Origin: Pseudobutyrivibrio ruminis CF1b
Lineage (GTDB): Bacteria > Bacillota > Clostridia > Lachnospirales > Lachnospiraceae
DNA: 64,000 nt
NCBI RefSeq assembly: GCF_000424005.1
Contig: NZ_AUJB01000008.1
Coordinates: 744,001 to 808,000 of the forward strand
Reading direction: 5' to 3'
In this document: piece by piece, positions 33,117-42,593 of the stretch
Numbering within the stretch: position 1 is the first letter of the stretch
Layout: each line of letters begins with the position of its first letter
Program-made: the position numbers and the translations under genes
Notes under the pieces: generated by a model
Databases searched by the model: none
What the model was told of the DNA's origin: nothing
The model's input: the letters and a program-made list of their open reading frames with translations, nothing else

Positions 33117-34997
33117 ATGAACATCAATACTGGGCTTAATCCATATGGTAATGGCTACAATATTAATGCAGCTGATACCACGAAGATGAGCCAGAGCCAG
33201 TCTCTTACAGGGTCTGTTACAGACAACTTGAAAGAGGGGGAGATTTTCGAGGGCTCTGTCAATTCTATTGAGAATGGCAAGGTTACTATTGGACTTGCCA
33301 ATGGTCAGACTATGACTGCCCGTCTGGATTCTGGCGTTAGTCTTGTGCCCGGTCAGTCTGTTTTCTTTCAGGTAAAGAGTAATGATGGTAATTTAGTTCA
33401 GATTCGTCCCGTTTCTTTGAATAGCCTTGACGCTAATCCTACACTTCTAAAGGCTCTTGATATGGCGAATATTGCTGTAAATGAAAGGACCATTAATATG
33501 GTCAATTCTTTGATGCAAAATTCCCTTTCGATTAATCCTGAAAATTTGACAGTTATGAATAGAGCTATGCTTAATAATCCTCAGGTCGAACCTCAGACCC
33601 TTGTCACAATGGCAAAATATGGTCTTGAGCTTACGCCTGAGAATATTTCCATGTTCCAAAACTATGCCAATGATAAAGCAGCTCTTGCAAATAATTTTGA
33701 TGTTATATCAGAGATGCTTCCTGATCTTATGACTTCTGAGGAAGTGAGCACATCTGATGTAATAAATTTAAATAATCAGTTACGTGCTATTTTTATTGAT
33801 GGAGCGGCAGAAGAATCTGCTAATCCTAATATGGCTGTTCAGGGCCAGGTTACAGAGGAGCAGGCCGCACAGCAGGCAAACCAGGAAGCTGCTCAGGTTC
33901 AAAATTTCACTACCATTGTTAACGAAGGTGTTAACCCTCAGGTTATCGGTGCCCAGCAGAATTCAGTCGCTACAGAAAATTTGAACCAGCTTCAGGGGCA
34001 GGTTATTGCTGAAGTCGTATCTGAAGAACAAGCCACAGAAGGTGCAGAAATAGCAAAAGAGGCAAATACTCAGCAGCAGGCACAAGTTGTAGCTGAGCAG
34101 ACAAAAGAGGCTGTTATTCAAGAAAATATAGGTACACAGACACTTAACAGTTTTGCAGGTGAGAAACAAATCGCTTCTTTTAATACAATATTGAGTACAA
34201 TGCCTGATTTCCCTAAGGATAATCTTGAGATTTTCGGGGAAGATGGTACATTAAAGGCTGATGCCAACATAAAAGAAGTCTTTCGAGAAATATCTGATTA
34301 TTTAAATGAGCATCCAGATATTCCAAAAGAGACATTAAATGATATAATAAAAGCTCCGCTTTATAGGGGGCTACTTAAAAATCTTATAGCAGACAGCTTT
34401 ACCATGGAGCCAAAGGATGTTACCAAGACCGGTCAGCTGTCCAAATTATACGAGAGAGTTTTAAAGCAGACAGAAGCATTAGAAAAGCTTATGTCGAGCT
34501 TTAATAATAAAGCAGCTGAGACTATTAAGAGTCAGACTGCGGAAATAAAACAGAATATTAACTTCATGAATAATGCTAATGAAATGTATAATTTTGTGCA
34601 GATTCCTTTGAAAATGTACAATCAGAATACAGATAGCATGTTATATGTTCGTCAGAATAAAAAAAGCAGCTATGAGGAAGGTGAAGAAATTACAGCATTC
34701 CTTCATTTTGATATGGAGTATCTAGGTCCTACTGATGTATTTATCTCTTTGAAAGAGATGAAGGTAGGATGTAAGTGGAATCTTGCTGATGAATCAGTAT
34801 TGAAGCTCATCGAGGATAATATAGATATTCTTACAGAGAGACTTGCTGCCAAGGGATTTACATGTACATCAGAAATGACCTGCGGACAGCCTAAGACAAG
34901 CTTTGTAGAGGATTTCCTGGGAGCGGCTCCTGTCATAACTGAAAATTCCAGCAGCGACGGTATTGTTCACAGATACAGCTTTGATATGAGAGCATAA
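33117..34997 (+). CDS. ylqG: FliK-like protein (YlqG position)
   Basis: A 626-residue hydrophilic protein. The region about 45-110 resembles a small beta-barrel (EGSVNSIENGKVTIGLANGQ). The middle 240-330 is a low-complexity Gln/Ala/Glu-rich linker. The C-terminal part (about 485-600, with MLYVRQNKKSSYEEGEEITAF in family-like position) resembles the flagellar hook-length control (FliK) C-terminal domain. It is followed by a FlhB-C-terminus-like protein, the partner FliK acts on in flagellar export, and the rnhB-ylqG-ylqH order matches B. subtilis. Its role is not established; flagellar involvement is inferred. Confidence 0.7.
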   Translation: MNINTGLNPYGNGYNINAADTTKMSQSQSLTGSVTDNLKEGEIFEGSVNSIENGKVTIGLANGQTMTARLDSGVSLVPGQSVFFQVKSNDGNLVQIRPVSLNSLDANPTLLKALDMANIAVNERTINMVNSLMQNSLSINPENLTVMNRAMLNNPQVEPQTLVTMAKYGLELTPENISMFQNYANDKAALANNFDVISEMLPDLMTSEEVSTSDVINLNNQLRAIFIDGAAEESANPNMAVQGQVTEEQAAQQANQEAAQVQNFTTIVNEGVNPQVIGAQQNSVATENLNQLQGQVIAEVVSEEQATEGAEIAKEANTQQQAQVVAEQTKEAVIQENIGTQTLNSFAGEKQIASFNTILSTMPDFPKDNLEIFGEDGTLKADANIKEVFREISDYLNEHPDIPKETLNDIIKAPLYRGLLKNLIADSFTMEPKDVTKTGQLSKLYERVLKQTEALEKLMSSFNNKAAETIKSQTAEIKQNINFMNNANEMYNFVQIPLKMYNQNTDSMLYVRQNKKSSYEEGEEITAFLHFDMEYLGPTDVFISLKEMKVGCKWNLADESVLKLIEDNIDILTERLAAKGFTCTSEMTCGQPKTSFVEDFLGAAPVITENSSSDGIVHRYSFDMRA

Positions 34998-35012
34998 TCA
35001 TGAGGGTGAATT

Positions 35013-35303
35013 ATGGCTGAGGAAAAAACATTCGACAAAAATAAAACAGCGGTTGCACTTTCCTATGAAGCTGGTGATGCTGCGCCTAAAATCCTGGCCT
35101 CTGGCAAGGGATATGTGGCTGAGCAAATTATTGAGGAAGCAAAAAAGGCTGATGTTCCTTTTTATCAGGACAATGAGCTGGCTCAGACATTGAGCAAGCT
35201 TAATATTGGCGATGCTATTCCTCCTGAGTTATACGAGGTTGTTGCAGAGATTTTAGTCTTTGTTAACGATATGGAAAAGCTTAAAGCTAAGCTTGGTAGA
35301 TAA
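35013..35303 (+). CDS. ylqH: Stand-alone FlhB C-terminal-domain protein (YlqH/FlhX-like)
   Basis: These 96 residues correspond to the cytoplasmic C-terminal domain of the flagellar export switch protein FlhB, after its NPTH autocleavage site: TAVALSYEAGDAAPKILASG is the usual post-cleavage strand and IPPELYEVVAEILVFV the final helix. The N-P-T-H motif is replaced by NKT, and no membrane domain is present. Such fragments (FlhX in epsilon-proteobacteria, YlqH in Bacillus) can substitute for the cleaved domain. It is adjacent to the FliK-like gene. Confidence 0.85.
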   Translation: MAEEKTFDKNKTAVALSYEAGDAAPKILASGKGYVAEQIIEEAKKADVPFYQDNELAQTLSKLNIGDAIPPELYEVVAEILVFVNDMEKLKAKLGR

Positions 35304-35309
35304 AGATTT

Positions 35310-35669
35310 ATGAATAACAGAAGACAGGGAAATGATTTTGAAAGTCTTGCTGCTGATTATCTCAAACGCAATGGTATGTTGGTTCTTGAACAGAACTATT
35401 ACTGCAAAATGGGCGAGATAGATATTGTGGCGCGAGATAAAGAGTATCTTGTTTTTGTGGAGGTTAAATATCGCAAGAACAAAATGACTGGTTCTGCAGC
35501 TGAGGCTGTGAACTTTAATAAAATGAGAAAAATCTCACGATGTGCTGATGTCTGGATGATGCAGCATAAAGTGAGTGGAGATACAAGTGTCAGGTTTGAT
35601 GTAGTAGCAATAGAGGAAGGACATTTAACGCATTATAAAAATGCATTTGAGTATATACCAATATGTTAA
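35310..35669 (+). CDS. yraN: YraN/UPF0102 nuclease-fold protein
   Basis: This is a 119-residue protein of the UPF0102 family, a predicted restriction-endonuclease-like fold, with GNDFESLAADYLKRNG and MGEIDIVARDKEYLVFVEVKYR carrying the acidic and Lys residues of a PD-(D/E)xK-type site. A role in DNA metabolism is suggested for the family but not proven. It overlaps the next gene by 7 bases. Confidence 0.9.
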   Translation: MNNRRQGNDFESLAADYLKRNGMLVLEQNYYCKMGEIDIVARDKEYLVFVEVKYRKNKMTGSAAEAVNFNKMRKISRCADVWMMQHKVSGDTSVRFDVVAIEEGHLTHYKNAFEYIPIC

Positions 35670-36982
35670 ATTCAAGTCATAAAATCAAACAGGTAATGGA
35701 AGGAAGCCCGGCTCAGCTGGCAGGCCTTGTACCTGGAGATATAATTACAAAAATCAATAATGTAGAGCTGGTTGATATCTTTGATTATCATTATTATTCA
35801 GATGATGCAGATATCACAGTAGAGCTTCTTCATGAGGATGGCAGCACAGGTGTTGTTATTGTAAAAAAAGAAGAGGGCGAAGATCTTGGAGTTATCTTCT
35901 GCAATGGTCTTATGGATGATTATAAATCATGTTCTAATAAATGCGCTTTCTGCTTTATTGACCAGATGCCACCTGGTATGAGAGAGACTCTCTATTTCAA
36001 GGATGATGACACACGTCTTTCATTCCTTCAGGGTAATTACGTTACTCTTACAAATATGAAGATGGCTGATTTGGACAGAATTATAGCCTATAAGCTAGGA
36101 CCAATTAATATTTCTGTTCATGCTACAAATCCAGAGCTTAGAATGAAGCTTTTACACAACCGCTTCGCTGGAGATATTTTAGATAAAATCAGGAAGCTTT
36201 ATGAAGCAGAGATTCCTATGAATGCTCAGGTCGTTTCATGTCCTGGTCTTAATGATGGGCCAGAGCTTGACAGAACAATCAGTGATTTGCTTCAGTTTGC
36301 TCCTGTTATGAGTTCAATGTCAGTTGTACCTGTAGGTATTACAAAGTACAGAGATGGACTTTTCCCACTTAGAACCTACACTGCTGAGGAAGCTTGCGCT
36401 GTTATTGATCAGATTGAAAAATGGCAGCAGATTGCCATGGAAAAAGTTGGCAATCACTTTGTACAGGCTTCAGATGAATGGTATATTTTAGCAGGTCGTC
36501 CACTTCCAGAGGCTGACAGATATGATGGATTCATACAGCTTGAGAACGGAGTTGGAATGCTTCGTCTTTTAAAGGAAGAAGTGCTTGATGCCTTAGAGGA
36601 TATCAAAAAGCCATTCTTTATGAAGCGCCGCAAGGTCACCATTGCTACAGGAAAGCTAGCAGCTCCATTTATGCAGGAACTTGGAGATTTGATTACTGAA
36701 AAGTTCAACAAAGTTTCAGTAGAAGTTGTGCCTATCACAAACGATTTCTTCGGAGAGGAAATCACTGTATCAGGTCTTATTACAGGCCAGGATCTTATCG
36801 CACAGCTTAAGGACAGAGATTTAGGAGACAATCTTCTTTTATCATGCACAATGCTTCGTGCACAGGAAGAGGTTTTCCTTGATGATATAACACTTTCAGA
36901 GCTGGAGTCAGCTTTACAAGTGAAGACCCGTATTGTACAATCAGACGGGCGTGATTTAGTTTACGCTATAATTGGACGTTAA
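35663..36982 (+). CDS. PDZ/DUF512 radical-SAM-like protein
   Basis: A 439-residue protein with an N-terminal PDZ-like domain (1-70, SPAQLAGLVPGDIITKIN), a CX3CX2C cysteine motif (CSNKCAFC from about residue 90) typical of radical SAM enzymes, and a C-terminal DUF512 domain. The family is widespread in Clostridia and commonly adjacent to der, as here. Function unknown; an Fe-S cluster is likely. Confidence 0.85.
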   Translation: MLNSSHKIKQVMEGSPAQLAGLVPGDIITKINNVELVDIFDYHYYSDDADITVELLHEDGSTGVVIVKKEEGEDLGVIFCNGLMDDYKSCSNKCAFCFIDQMPPGMRETLYFKDDDTRLSFLQGNYVTLTNMKMADLDRIIAYKLGPINISVHATNPELRMKLLHNRFAGDILDKIRKLYEAEIPMNAQVVSCPGLNDGPELDRTISDLLQFAPVMSSMSVVPVGITKYRDGLFPLRTYTAEEACAVIDQIEKWQQIAMEKVGNHFVQASDEWYILAGRPLPEADRYDGFIQLENGVGMLRLLKEEVLDALEDIKKPFFMKRRKVTIATGKLAAPFMQELGDLITEKFNKVSVEVVPITNDFFGEEITVSGLITGQDLIAQLKDRDLGDNLLLSCTMLRAQEEVFLDDITLSELESALQVKTRIVQSDGRDLVYAIIGR

Positions 36983-37001
36983 TTCAGAAAAGAGGTAATA
37001 T

Positions 37002-38327
37002 ATGTCAAGACCAGTAGTAGCTATTGTAGGTCGTCCTAATGTTGGAAAATCTACTTTATTTAATGCTCTTGCAGGAGAAAGAATATCTATTGTAAAAGAT
37101 ACTCCAGGTGTTACAAGAGACCGTATATATGCAGATGTTTCATGGCTGAATTATGATTTCACCATGATTGATACAGGTGGTATCGAGCCAGATACAAAGG
37201 ATATTATCCTTTCACAGATGCGTGAGCAGGCTCAGATTGCCATCGATACAGCTGACGTTATCATTTTCCTTGTAGATGTAAAGCAGGGATTACAGGATAG
37301 TGATTCAAAGGTAGCTGATATGCTTCGCCGAAGCCATAAACCAGTTATTCTTGTAGTTAACAAGGTGGATAGCTTTGAGCGTGATATGGCTGATGTTTAC
37401 GAGTTCTATAATCTTGGAATCGGCGATCCTATTCCAGTTTCAGCATCAAGCCGTCTCGGATTTGGTGATATGCTTGATAAGGTAGTAGCTTACTTCCCTG
37501 AGCCATCTGCTGAGGAGGAAGAGGATGATACTCCTAAGATTGCAGTTATTGGAAAGCCAAATGTAGGAAAGTCATCACTTATCAATAAGCTTTGTGGTGA
37601 GGAGCGTGTAATCGTTTCTGATATCGCTGGTACTACACGTGATGCTGTAGATACAAGAGTTCGTTATAATCACAAGGATTATATTTTCATCGATACAGCA
37701 GGTCTTCGTCGTAAGAGTAAGATTAAAGAGGACCTTGAGAGATACTCTATCGTTCGTGCCGTAGCTTCTGTAGAAAAGGCAGATGTTGTTATCATTATGA
37801 TTGATGCTACAGAGGGTGTTACTGAGCAGGATGCAAAGATTGCCGGTATTGCTCATGAGCGTGGAAAGGGTATAATTATTTGTGTAAACAAGTGGGATGC
37901 CATTGAGAAGAATGATAAGACAATGAAGGAGCACGAGACTAAGATTCGACAGATTCTTTCATTCATGCCTTACGCTTCAATTCTTTTTATTTCTGTAAAG
38001 AGTGGACAGCGTCTTGGAAAGATTTACGAGACAATCGATGCAGTTATCGAGAACAACTCAATGCGTATTGCCACAGGTGTACTTAATGAAATCGTTACTG
38101 AGGCAGTTGCTCTTCAGCAGCCACCTACAGATAAGGGTAAGAGACTTAAGATTTTCTATACAACTCAGGTAGCTGTAAAGCCACCTACATTCGTTATTTT
38201 CGTAAATGAAAAGTACTTAATGCACTTCTCATATGTACGATACCTTGAGAACCGAATCAGAGATGCATTTGGCTTCGAAGGAACATCTCTGAAATTTATA
38301 ATTAGAGAGAGAAAGGAAAACGAATAA
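37002..38327 (+). CDS. der: Ribosome-associated GTPase Der (EngA)
   Basis: Essential 50S-assembly GTPase with two tandem G domains: GRPNVGKST at about 8-16 and GKPNVGKSS near 183-191, each with DTGG/DTAGL and NKVD/NKWD motifs, then a KH-like C-terminal domain. The 441-residue length is standard. Its stop codon overlaps the plsY start by one base (TAATG). Confidence 0.98.
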   Translation: MSRPVVAIVGRPNVGKSTLFNALAGERISIVKDTPGVTRDRIYADVSWLNYDFTMIDTGGIEPDTKDIILSQMREQAQIAIDTADVIIFLVDVKQGLQDSDSKVADMLRRSHKPVILVVNKVDSFERDMADVYEFYNLGIGDPIPVSASSRLGFGDMLDKVVAYFPEPSAEEEEDDTPKIAVIGKPNVGKSSLINKLCGEERVIVSDIAGTTRDAVDTRVRYNHKDYIFIDTAGLRRKSKIKEDLERYSIVRAVASVEKADVVIIMIDATEGVTEQDAKIAGIAHERGKGIIICVNKWDAIEKNDKTMKEHETKIRQILSFMPYASILFISVKSGQRLGKIYETIDAVIENNSMRIATGVLNEIVTEAVALQQPPTDKGKRLKIFYTTQVAVKPPTFVIFVNEKYLMHFSYVRYLENRIRDAFGFEGTSLKFIIRERKENE

Positions 38328-38977
38328 TGATTATTGGGAGAATTATTGCTGTATTAATTGGTTACTGCTTTGGTATGGTTCTGATGGGGTATTTTATCGG
38401 AAAGTCAAAGCATATTGATCTCACAAAGGTAGGCAGCGGTAATGTGGGTTCTACAAACACAATGCGTAACTTAGGCGTTCCTGCCGGACTTATTACTTTA
38501 CTTTGGGACTGCTTTAAGTGTGTTGTTGCGTGCTTTGTTGTATGGCTCACTTATCACAGATTCTTCGATGATGTAAGCATTTACATGGTTTATGCAGGTC
38601 TTGGTACTGTTTTAGGACATGATTTCCCATGTTATATGCATTTTAAGGGTGGTAAGGGTGTAGCATCTACACTTGGATTTATCATCGCGTTATTCCCTAT
38701 GGGACTTCCGATTCCAGCATGTATTTTTATTGGAATCGTTGCAATTACACGTTACGTATCCCTTGGTTCAATCATTGGATGTTTATCATTTGCAGTTGAA
38801 ATGCTTGTTGGAGCATACCTAGGATTAGTTCCATTTGAAGGTTCAGAGCTTGTTGAAGTACTTGTTATTTGCTGCTTCGTATCAGGCCTCGCCATCGTAC
38901 TCCATCATGCGAACATTAAGCGATTAATCAATGGCAATGAAAATAAATTCTCTTTTCATCCAGAAACTAGAGCGTAA
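38327..38977 (+). CDS. plsY: Glycerol-3-phosphate acyltransferase PlsY
   Basis: Membrane enzyme that transfers the acyl group from acyl-phosphate (made by PlsX, encoded at 9.8 kb) to glycerol-3-phosphate. The 216 residues have several membrane segments, the loop GSGNVGSTNTMRNLG at 36-50 and GHDFPCYMHFKGGKGVAS. It is coupled to der upstream and followed by gpsA, which makes its acceptor substrate. Confidence 0.97.
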   Translation: MIIGRIIAVLIGYCFGMVLMGYFIGKSKHIDLTKVGSGNVGSTNTMRNLGVPAGLITLLWDCFKCVVACFVVWLTYHRFFDDVSIYMVYAGLGTVLGHDFPCYMHFKGGKGVASTLGFIIALFPMGLPIPACIFIGIVAITRYVSLGSIIGCLSFAVEMLVGAYLGLVPFEGSELVEVLVICCFVSGLAIVLHHANIKRLINGNENKFSFHPETRA

Positions 38978-39002
38978 TTTTTATAAGGACTAGAGGTATT
39001 TT

Positions 39003-40010
39003 ATGGCTAGAATTAGTGTTTTAGGAGCTGGTAGCTGGGGCATAGCCTTAGCTGTTATGCTTAATAAGAATGGACATGAGGTTAAGGTTTGGTCCCACAG
39101 ACAGTCACAGGTGGACCAGATGAATGACACTCATACCAGCGATAAGATTAAGGGAGTAAAGCTTCCTGAATCTATGATTTTCACTGCAGACATTGAGGAT
39201 GCTGCTAAATCAGCAGATGTTGTTTTAATGGCAGTTCCTTCAAAGGCTACCAGAGAGACAGCTGAAAAGATTAAGCCTTTCGTTAATGATAATCAGATTT
39301 TTATAACTGTAACAAAGGGTATCGAAGAGGAGACTCTTTTCACTCAGACAGAGATTTTAGAGGATGTCTTAGGCGCAGGAAAACGTATATGCGTTTTATC
39401 TGGTCCTAGCCACGCAGAGGAGGTTGTTGTATTCAAGCCTACTCTTGTAGTTGCTGGTTCTACTGACAGACAGACTTCTCTTTTTGTTCAGAACCTTTTC
39501 ATGAACAAATATTTCAGAGTTTACTCATCTCCAGATGTAAAGGGTATCGAGGTTGGTGCAGCACTTAAGAACGTTATTGCTCTTGCTGCCGGTATGTCTG
39601 ATGGTCTTGGATTTGGAGATAATGCAAAAGCAGCTCTTATTACTCGTGGTATCAAGGAGATTTCAGCACTTGCTGTTGCCATGGGAGGACAGGCCGAAAC
39701 ACTTGCTGGTCTTACTGGTGTAGGTGATCTTATCGTTACATGTTCATCAATGCACTCTAGAAATAGAATGGCAGGTTTTTATATTGGACAGGGCATGTCT
39801 AAGGACGATGCCATGGAAAAAGTAGCCATGGTTGTTGAGGGTGTTTACTCAGCAAAGGCTGCAAAGAAGCTTGCTGAAAAATATGAAATTGAAATGCCAA
39901 TCGTAGATGTGGTAAATGCAGTTCTCTTTGATGGCATGGCTGCAAAAGATGCTGTTTACGAGCTTATGACTCGTTCAAAGAAGGATGAAACTTCAGATTT
40001 AGAATGGTAA
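39003..40010 (+). CDS. gpsA: Glycerol-3-phosphate dehydrogenase (NAD(P)+)
   Basis: GpsA reduces dihydroxyacetone phosphate to glycerol-3-phosphate for lipid synthesis. The 335 residues show the Rossmann GAGSWGIALA at 8-17, catalytic GAALKNVIALAAG and SRNRMAGFYIGQG. plsY-gpsA pairing supplies and uses the same metabolite. Last gene of the operon; a terminator follows. Confidence 0.97.
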   Translation: MARISVLGAGSWGIALAVMLNKNGHEVKVWSHRQSQVDQMNDTHTSDKIKGVKLPESMIFTADIEDAAKSADVVLMAVPSKATRETAEKIKPFVNDNQIFITVTKGIEEETLFTQTEILEDVLGAGKRICVLSGPSHAEEVVVFKPTLVVAGSTDRQTSLFVQNLFMNKYFRVYSSPDVKGIEVGAALKNVIALAAGMSDGLGFGDNAKAALITRGIKEISALAVAMGGQAETLAGLTGVGDLIVTCSSMHSRNRMAGFYIGQGMSKDDAMEKVAMVVEGVYSAKAAKKLAEKYEIEMPIVDVVNAVLFDGMAAKDAVYELMTRSKKDETSDLEW

Positions 40011-40018
40011 ATATTTTA

Positions 40019-40047
40019 AGACTAGCTCAGAAGGCTAGTCTTTTTTA
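40019..40047 (+). terminator. Terminator after gpsA
   Basis: The perfect 8-bp stem 40019-40026/40034-40041 with loop TCAGAAG is followed by six T residues. Confidence 0.85.
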
Positions 40048-40076
40048 TTGCACAATAACTCCCAGATGTGTAGAAT
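40048..40076 (+). promoter_or_regulatory. Promoter of the methyltransferase gene
   Basis: TTGCAC (40048-40053) and TAGAAT (40071-40076) are separated by 17 bases; the -35 box directly abuts the gpsA terminator T-run. Confidence 0.6.
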
Positions 40077-40107
40077 AGCATTAATATTTTACGGAAGGAG
40101 TGACGGT

Positions 40108-40896
40108 ATGATTATTAAAGGCATGGATAACGACAAAGAATTTGACTGGGGCAACACATCTAAGGATTATGCCAAGTACAGGGATATTTATCCTCAGGAG
40201 TTTTATGATTACATTCTAGGCCTTGGTGCTTGCAAGGATGGTCAGAAAGTTCTAGATGTAGGAACAGGTACCGGAGTTCTTCCAAGAAACATGTATAAAT
40301 ATGGTGCCAACTGGACAGGAACTGATATTGCAGCAAATCAGATTGAACAGGCTAAAAGATTGGCTAAGGAGTCAGAGATGGACATTGATTTCTTTGCCTG
40401 TCCTGCTGAAGATATTGATTATCCTGAAAATACATTTGATCTAATTACAGCTTGTCAGTGTATCTGGTACTTGGATGCTAAAGTAATAGCGCCAAAGTTT
40501 GCAGGGATGGTGAAAGCTGGAGGAAGATTTTTGATTTTGTATATGGGATGGCTTCCACTTGAAGATGAGGTGGCAGGAAAAAGTGAGGAGATTATACTTA
40601 AATATAATCCAAATTGGACAGCTCATAGTGATTATGTTCATCCTGTTTGGGTACCTGATGAGTTCTTAGAATATTTTGACCTGGTTTCTAGAAATGAATT
40701 CAGGATTGATATTCCATTTACAAGGGAAGGCTGGCATGGACGTATGAGAGCCTGCAGAGGAGTAGGTGCTTCTATGTCGCCTGAAACTGTTGCTAAATGG
40801 GACAAGGAACACTTTGCTATGCTTGAAGCAAATGCACCTGAAAAATTTAATATTAAGCACTATGTATCTATTGCAGAATTGAAGGTTAAGAAGTAG
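40108..40896 (+). CDS. Class I SAM-dependent methyltransferase
   Basis: A 262-residue predicted methyltransferase with VLDVGTGTGVLPRNM (motif I, GTGTG at 52-56), GTDIAANQIEQAKRL and a conserved FDLITACQCIWYLD. Substrate unknown. I chose the ATG at 40108, 7 bases from AAGGAG; an in-frame TTG at 40048 would lie within the promoter. After the TAG stop the same frame stays open for 32 codons (see findings). Confidence 0.85.
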   Translation: MIIKGMDNDKEFDWGNTSKDYAKYRDIYPQEFYDYILGLGACKDGQKVLDVGTGTGVLPRNMYKYGANWTGTDIAANQIEQAKRLAKESEMDIDFFACPAEDIDYPENTFDLITACQCIWYLDAKVIAPKFAGMVKAGGRFLILYMGWLPLEDEVAGKSEEIILKYNPNWTAHSDYVHPVWVPDEFLEYFDLVSRNEFRIDIPFTREGWHGRMRACRGVGASMSPETVAKWDKEHFAMLEANAPEKFNIKHYVSIAELKVKK

Positions 40897-41008
40897 AAGG
40901 AAGCTGAACGTAAAACAAAGAAACACGCAAAAATAGCAGGTTTAAACAAGTTCTTAAGGATATATTATGCAAGAGTAAGTGAAGTGTATAAATAGAAAAA
41001 TATAGTTA

Positions 41009-41036
41009 AAGGCTGGTCTACCGCCAGCCTTATTAT
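41009..41036 (+). terminator. Hairpin terminator downstream of the methyltransferase
   Basis: The 8-bp stem 41009-41016/41024-41031 with loop TCTACCG is followed by TTATTATG, a weak T-run. Bases 40897-41008 hold only an in-frame 32-codon tail after the methyltransferase stop. Confidence 0.6.
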
Positions 41037-41109
41037 GATGCAATTAATTATTTAAAAAGTATATTTGAAATTCATACTTGATTTTTGTTAGCAGGTTTTT
41101 GTACAAATT

Positions 41110-41961
41110 TTGAGAGCTTCTAAATTTAAACATGGATTGATTAACATCTTTTTAGTTTCGCCTAACATGAATCCTCTAGAAGGTGAAGGTGGCTATACAA
41201 TTCAATTTGCACCAGATAATAAGGTTATTCGATTCTTCAGATTTGGCCGCGATGATATGTTTAGAGGTCAATTAAAGGCACCAATTGGAGATGGTAAATA
41301 TCATAATCTAGAAATTAAAAAGAAGAATAATAACATTTCTGTTTTTGTAGATGATGTGAATAGTCTTGATTACACTTTAGAGGATGCTAACGATTTAGAG
41401 GAAGGATATGTTGGACTTGGACTTTGGGATGGTGAATTAAATGTTCAAACCTTCTATGTAGATTCCAAGGATACAGAAAAACCGGCGGAGGATAAGCCTG
41501 CTACTCCTTCTACCAATAACAATAAATCAGATATTTCATCATCAAATAGTGGAAGCTCATCTGGTTCATCAAATTCAAATAGAGCCTCTAACACTGCTTC
41601 AAATAATGGCCAGACACAGGTGAAAATTGCAGATGAGTCTGTAGCACAGGCACTACCTAAACAAGAAGCTACAGGTAAAATAAGAACTAAAAATTCTTCG
41701 AAGAAGCCTTCAGAAAAAGAAGAACAGGCTGTTACTGAAGATCTTTCTACTAGGGATAATTCCTTAGATGAAAAAGCCTCAGAAGAAATACAGGATGAAA
41801 CTGTACCTAAGGCAGCAGTTGAGACAGAAAATGATTCTGCTACTGAGTCTATAGCTGAAGAAAGTACTTCTAATAATGCAGTAATTGCTATTTTATGTGT
41901 ACTTGGTATTTTACTTGCCTGTGGACTAGTAATACTGATGATTAGAAAGAAGAAAATGTAA
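41110..41961 (+). pseudogene. Probable 5'-truncated surface protein (lectin-like domain plus Ser/Asn linker and membrane anchor)
   Basis: The readable 283 residues begin inside what looks like a laminin-G/concanavalin-like beta-sandwich (GGYTIQFAPDNKVIRFFRFG ... GYVGLGLWDGELNVQTFYVD). They continue with a Pro/Ser/Asn/Glu-rich linker and end in a membrane segment and RKKKM tail (about 258-283). A C-terminal anchor implies export, but there is no signal peptide, no Shine-Dalgarno site, and the only start is a TTG; an in-frame stop lies at 41089-41091. This suggests the 5' end was lost. It could instead be an intact gene with an undetected start. Confidence 0.55.
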
Positions 41962-41969
41962 TTATTTCT

Positions 41970-42006
41970 CGGGCAGTCCTCTGTATTGGGGATTGCCTGA
42001 TTTTTA
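41970..42006 (+). terminator. Terminator after the surface-protein remnant
   Basis: The 10-bp stem 41970-41979/41990-41999 (two G-U pairs) is followed by ATTTTTA. Confidence 0.75.
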
Positions 42007-42087
42007 TTATATGAAATTAAATTGTACATGGTTTTTTATATTATAGTTTGTTACAATGATGAAAATATATTTTGAAGGAAGTGTTTT

Positions 42088-42570
42088 ATGAAAGCGTATT
42101 TTGCAGGCGGATGCTTTTGGTGTGTTACACCTATCTACAAGATTTATGGAGTAGATTCTGTTGTGTGCGGATACTCTGGAGGAGATGAAGTTAATCCTAC
42201 TTATGAGGATGTAAAATCTCAGAAGACTGGTCATCGTGAGACCATTGAGCTAACATATGAGAAGGAAAATGTTTCTTTTGATAAGCTTCTAGATATTTAT
42301 TTTGCTAATGTAGATCCATTTGATGGTGAAGGACAGTACATCGACAAGGGATTTTCTTATACGCTGGCTATCTACTATCAAAATGATGAAGAAAAGCAGA
42401 TTGCTGAGAGTAGAATAAAGGCTTTGGAAGAGGAATCAGGTAAAAAAGTTCAGGTGGCTTTAGAGCCATTTAAATCTTTCTATCCAGCTGAAGAAGAACA
42501 TCAGGACTACTACTTAAAGAATCCTGAGGCTTTTGAAAAGGAGCTTATTGAAAGCGGTCGTAAAAAATAA
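42088..42570 (+). CDS. msrA: Peptide methionine (S)-S-oxide reductase MsrA
   Basis: MsrA repairs oxidised methionine. The 160-residue protein has GGCFWC (common form is GCFWG) with catalytic Cys9, and the family blocks GYSGGDEVNPTYEDV and DPFDGEGQYIDKG. The second Cys of the motif might act in resolution. GAAGGA precedes the ATG. Confidence 0.93.
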   Translation: MKAYFAGGCFWCVTPIYKIYGVDSVVCGYSGGDEVNPTYEDVKSQKTGHRETIELTYEKENVSFDKLLDIYFANVDPFDGEGQYIDKGFSYTLAIYYQNDEEKQIAESRIKALEEESGKKVQVALEPFKSFYPAEEEHQDYYLKNPEAFEKELIESGRKK

Positions 42571-42593
42571 GGGGAGATAATTGGGGGAATAAA

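Noticed and set aside
40048-40107. TTG start lengthening the methyltransferase by 20 residues
   Set aside because: It lies on the -35 box; the ATG at 40108 has AAGGAG at proper distance.
41454-42029. Minus-strand open frame opposite the surface-protein remnant
   Set aside because: Mirror of a Ser/Asn/Glu repeat region; it crosses the terminator and has no start signals.
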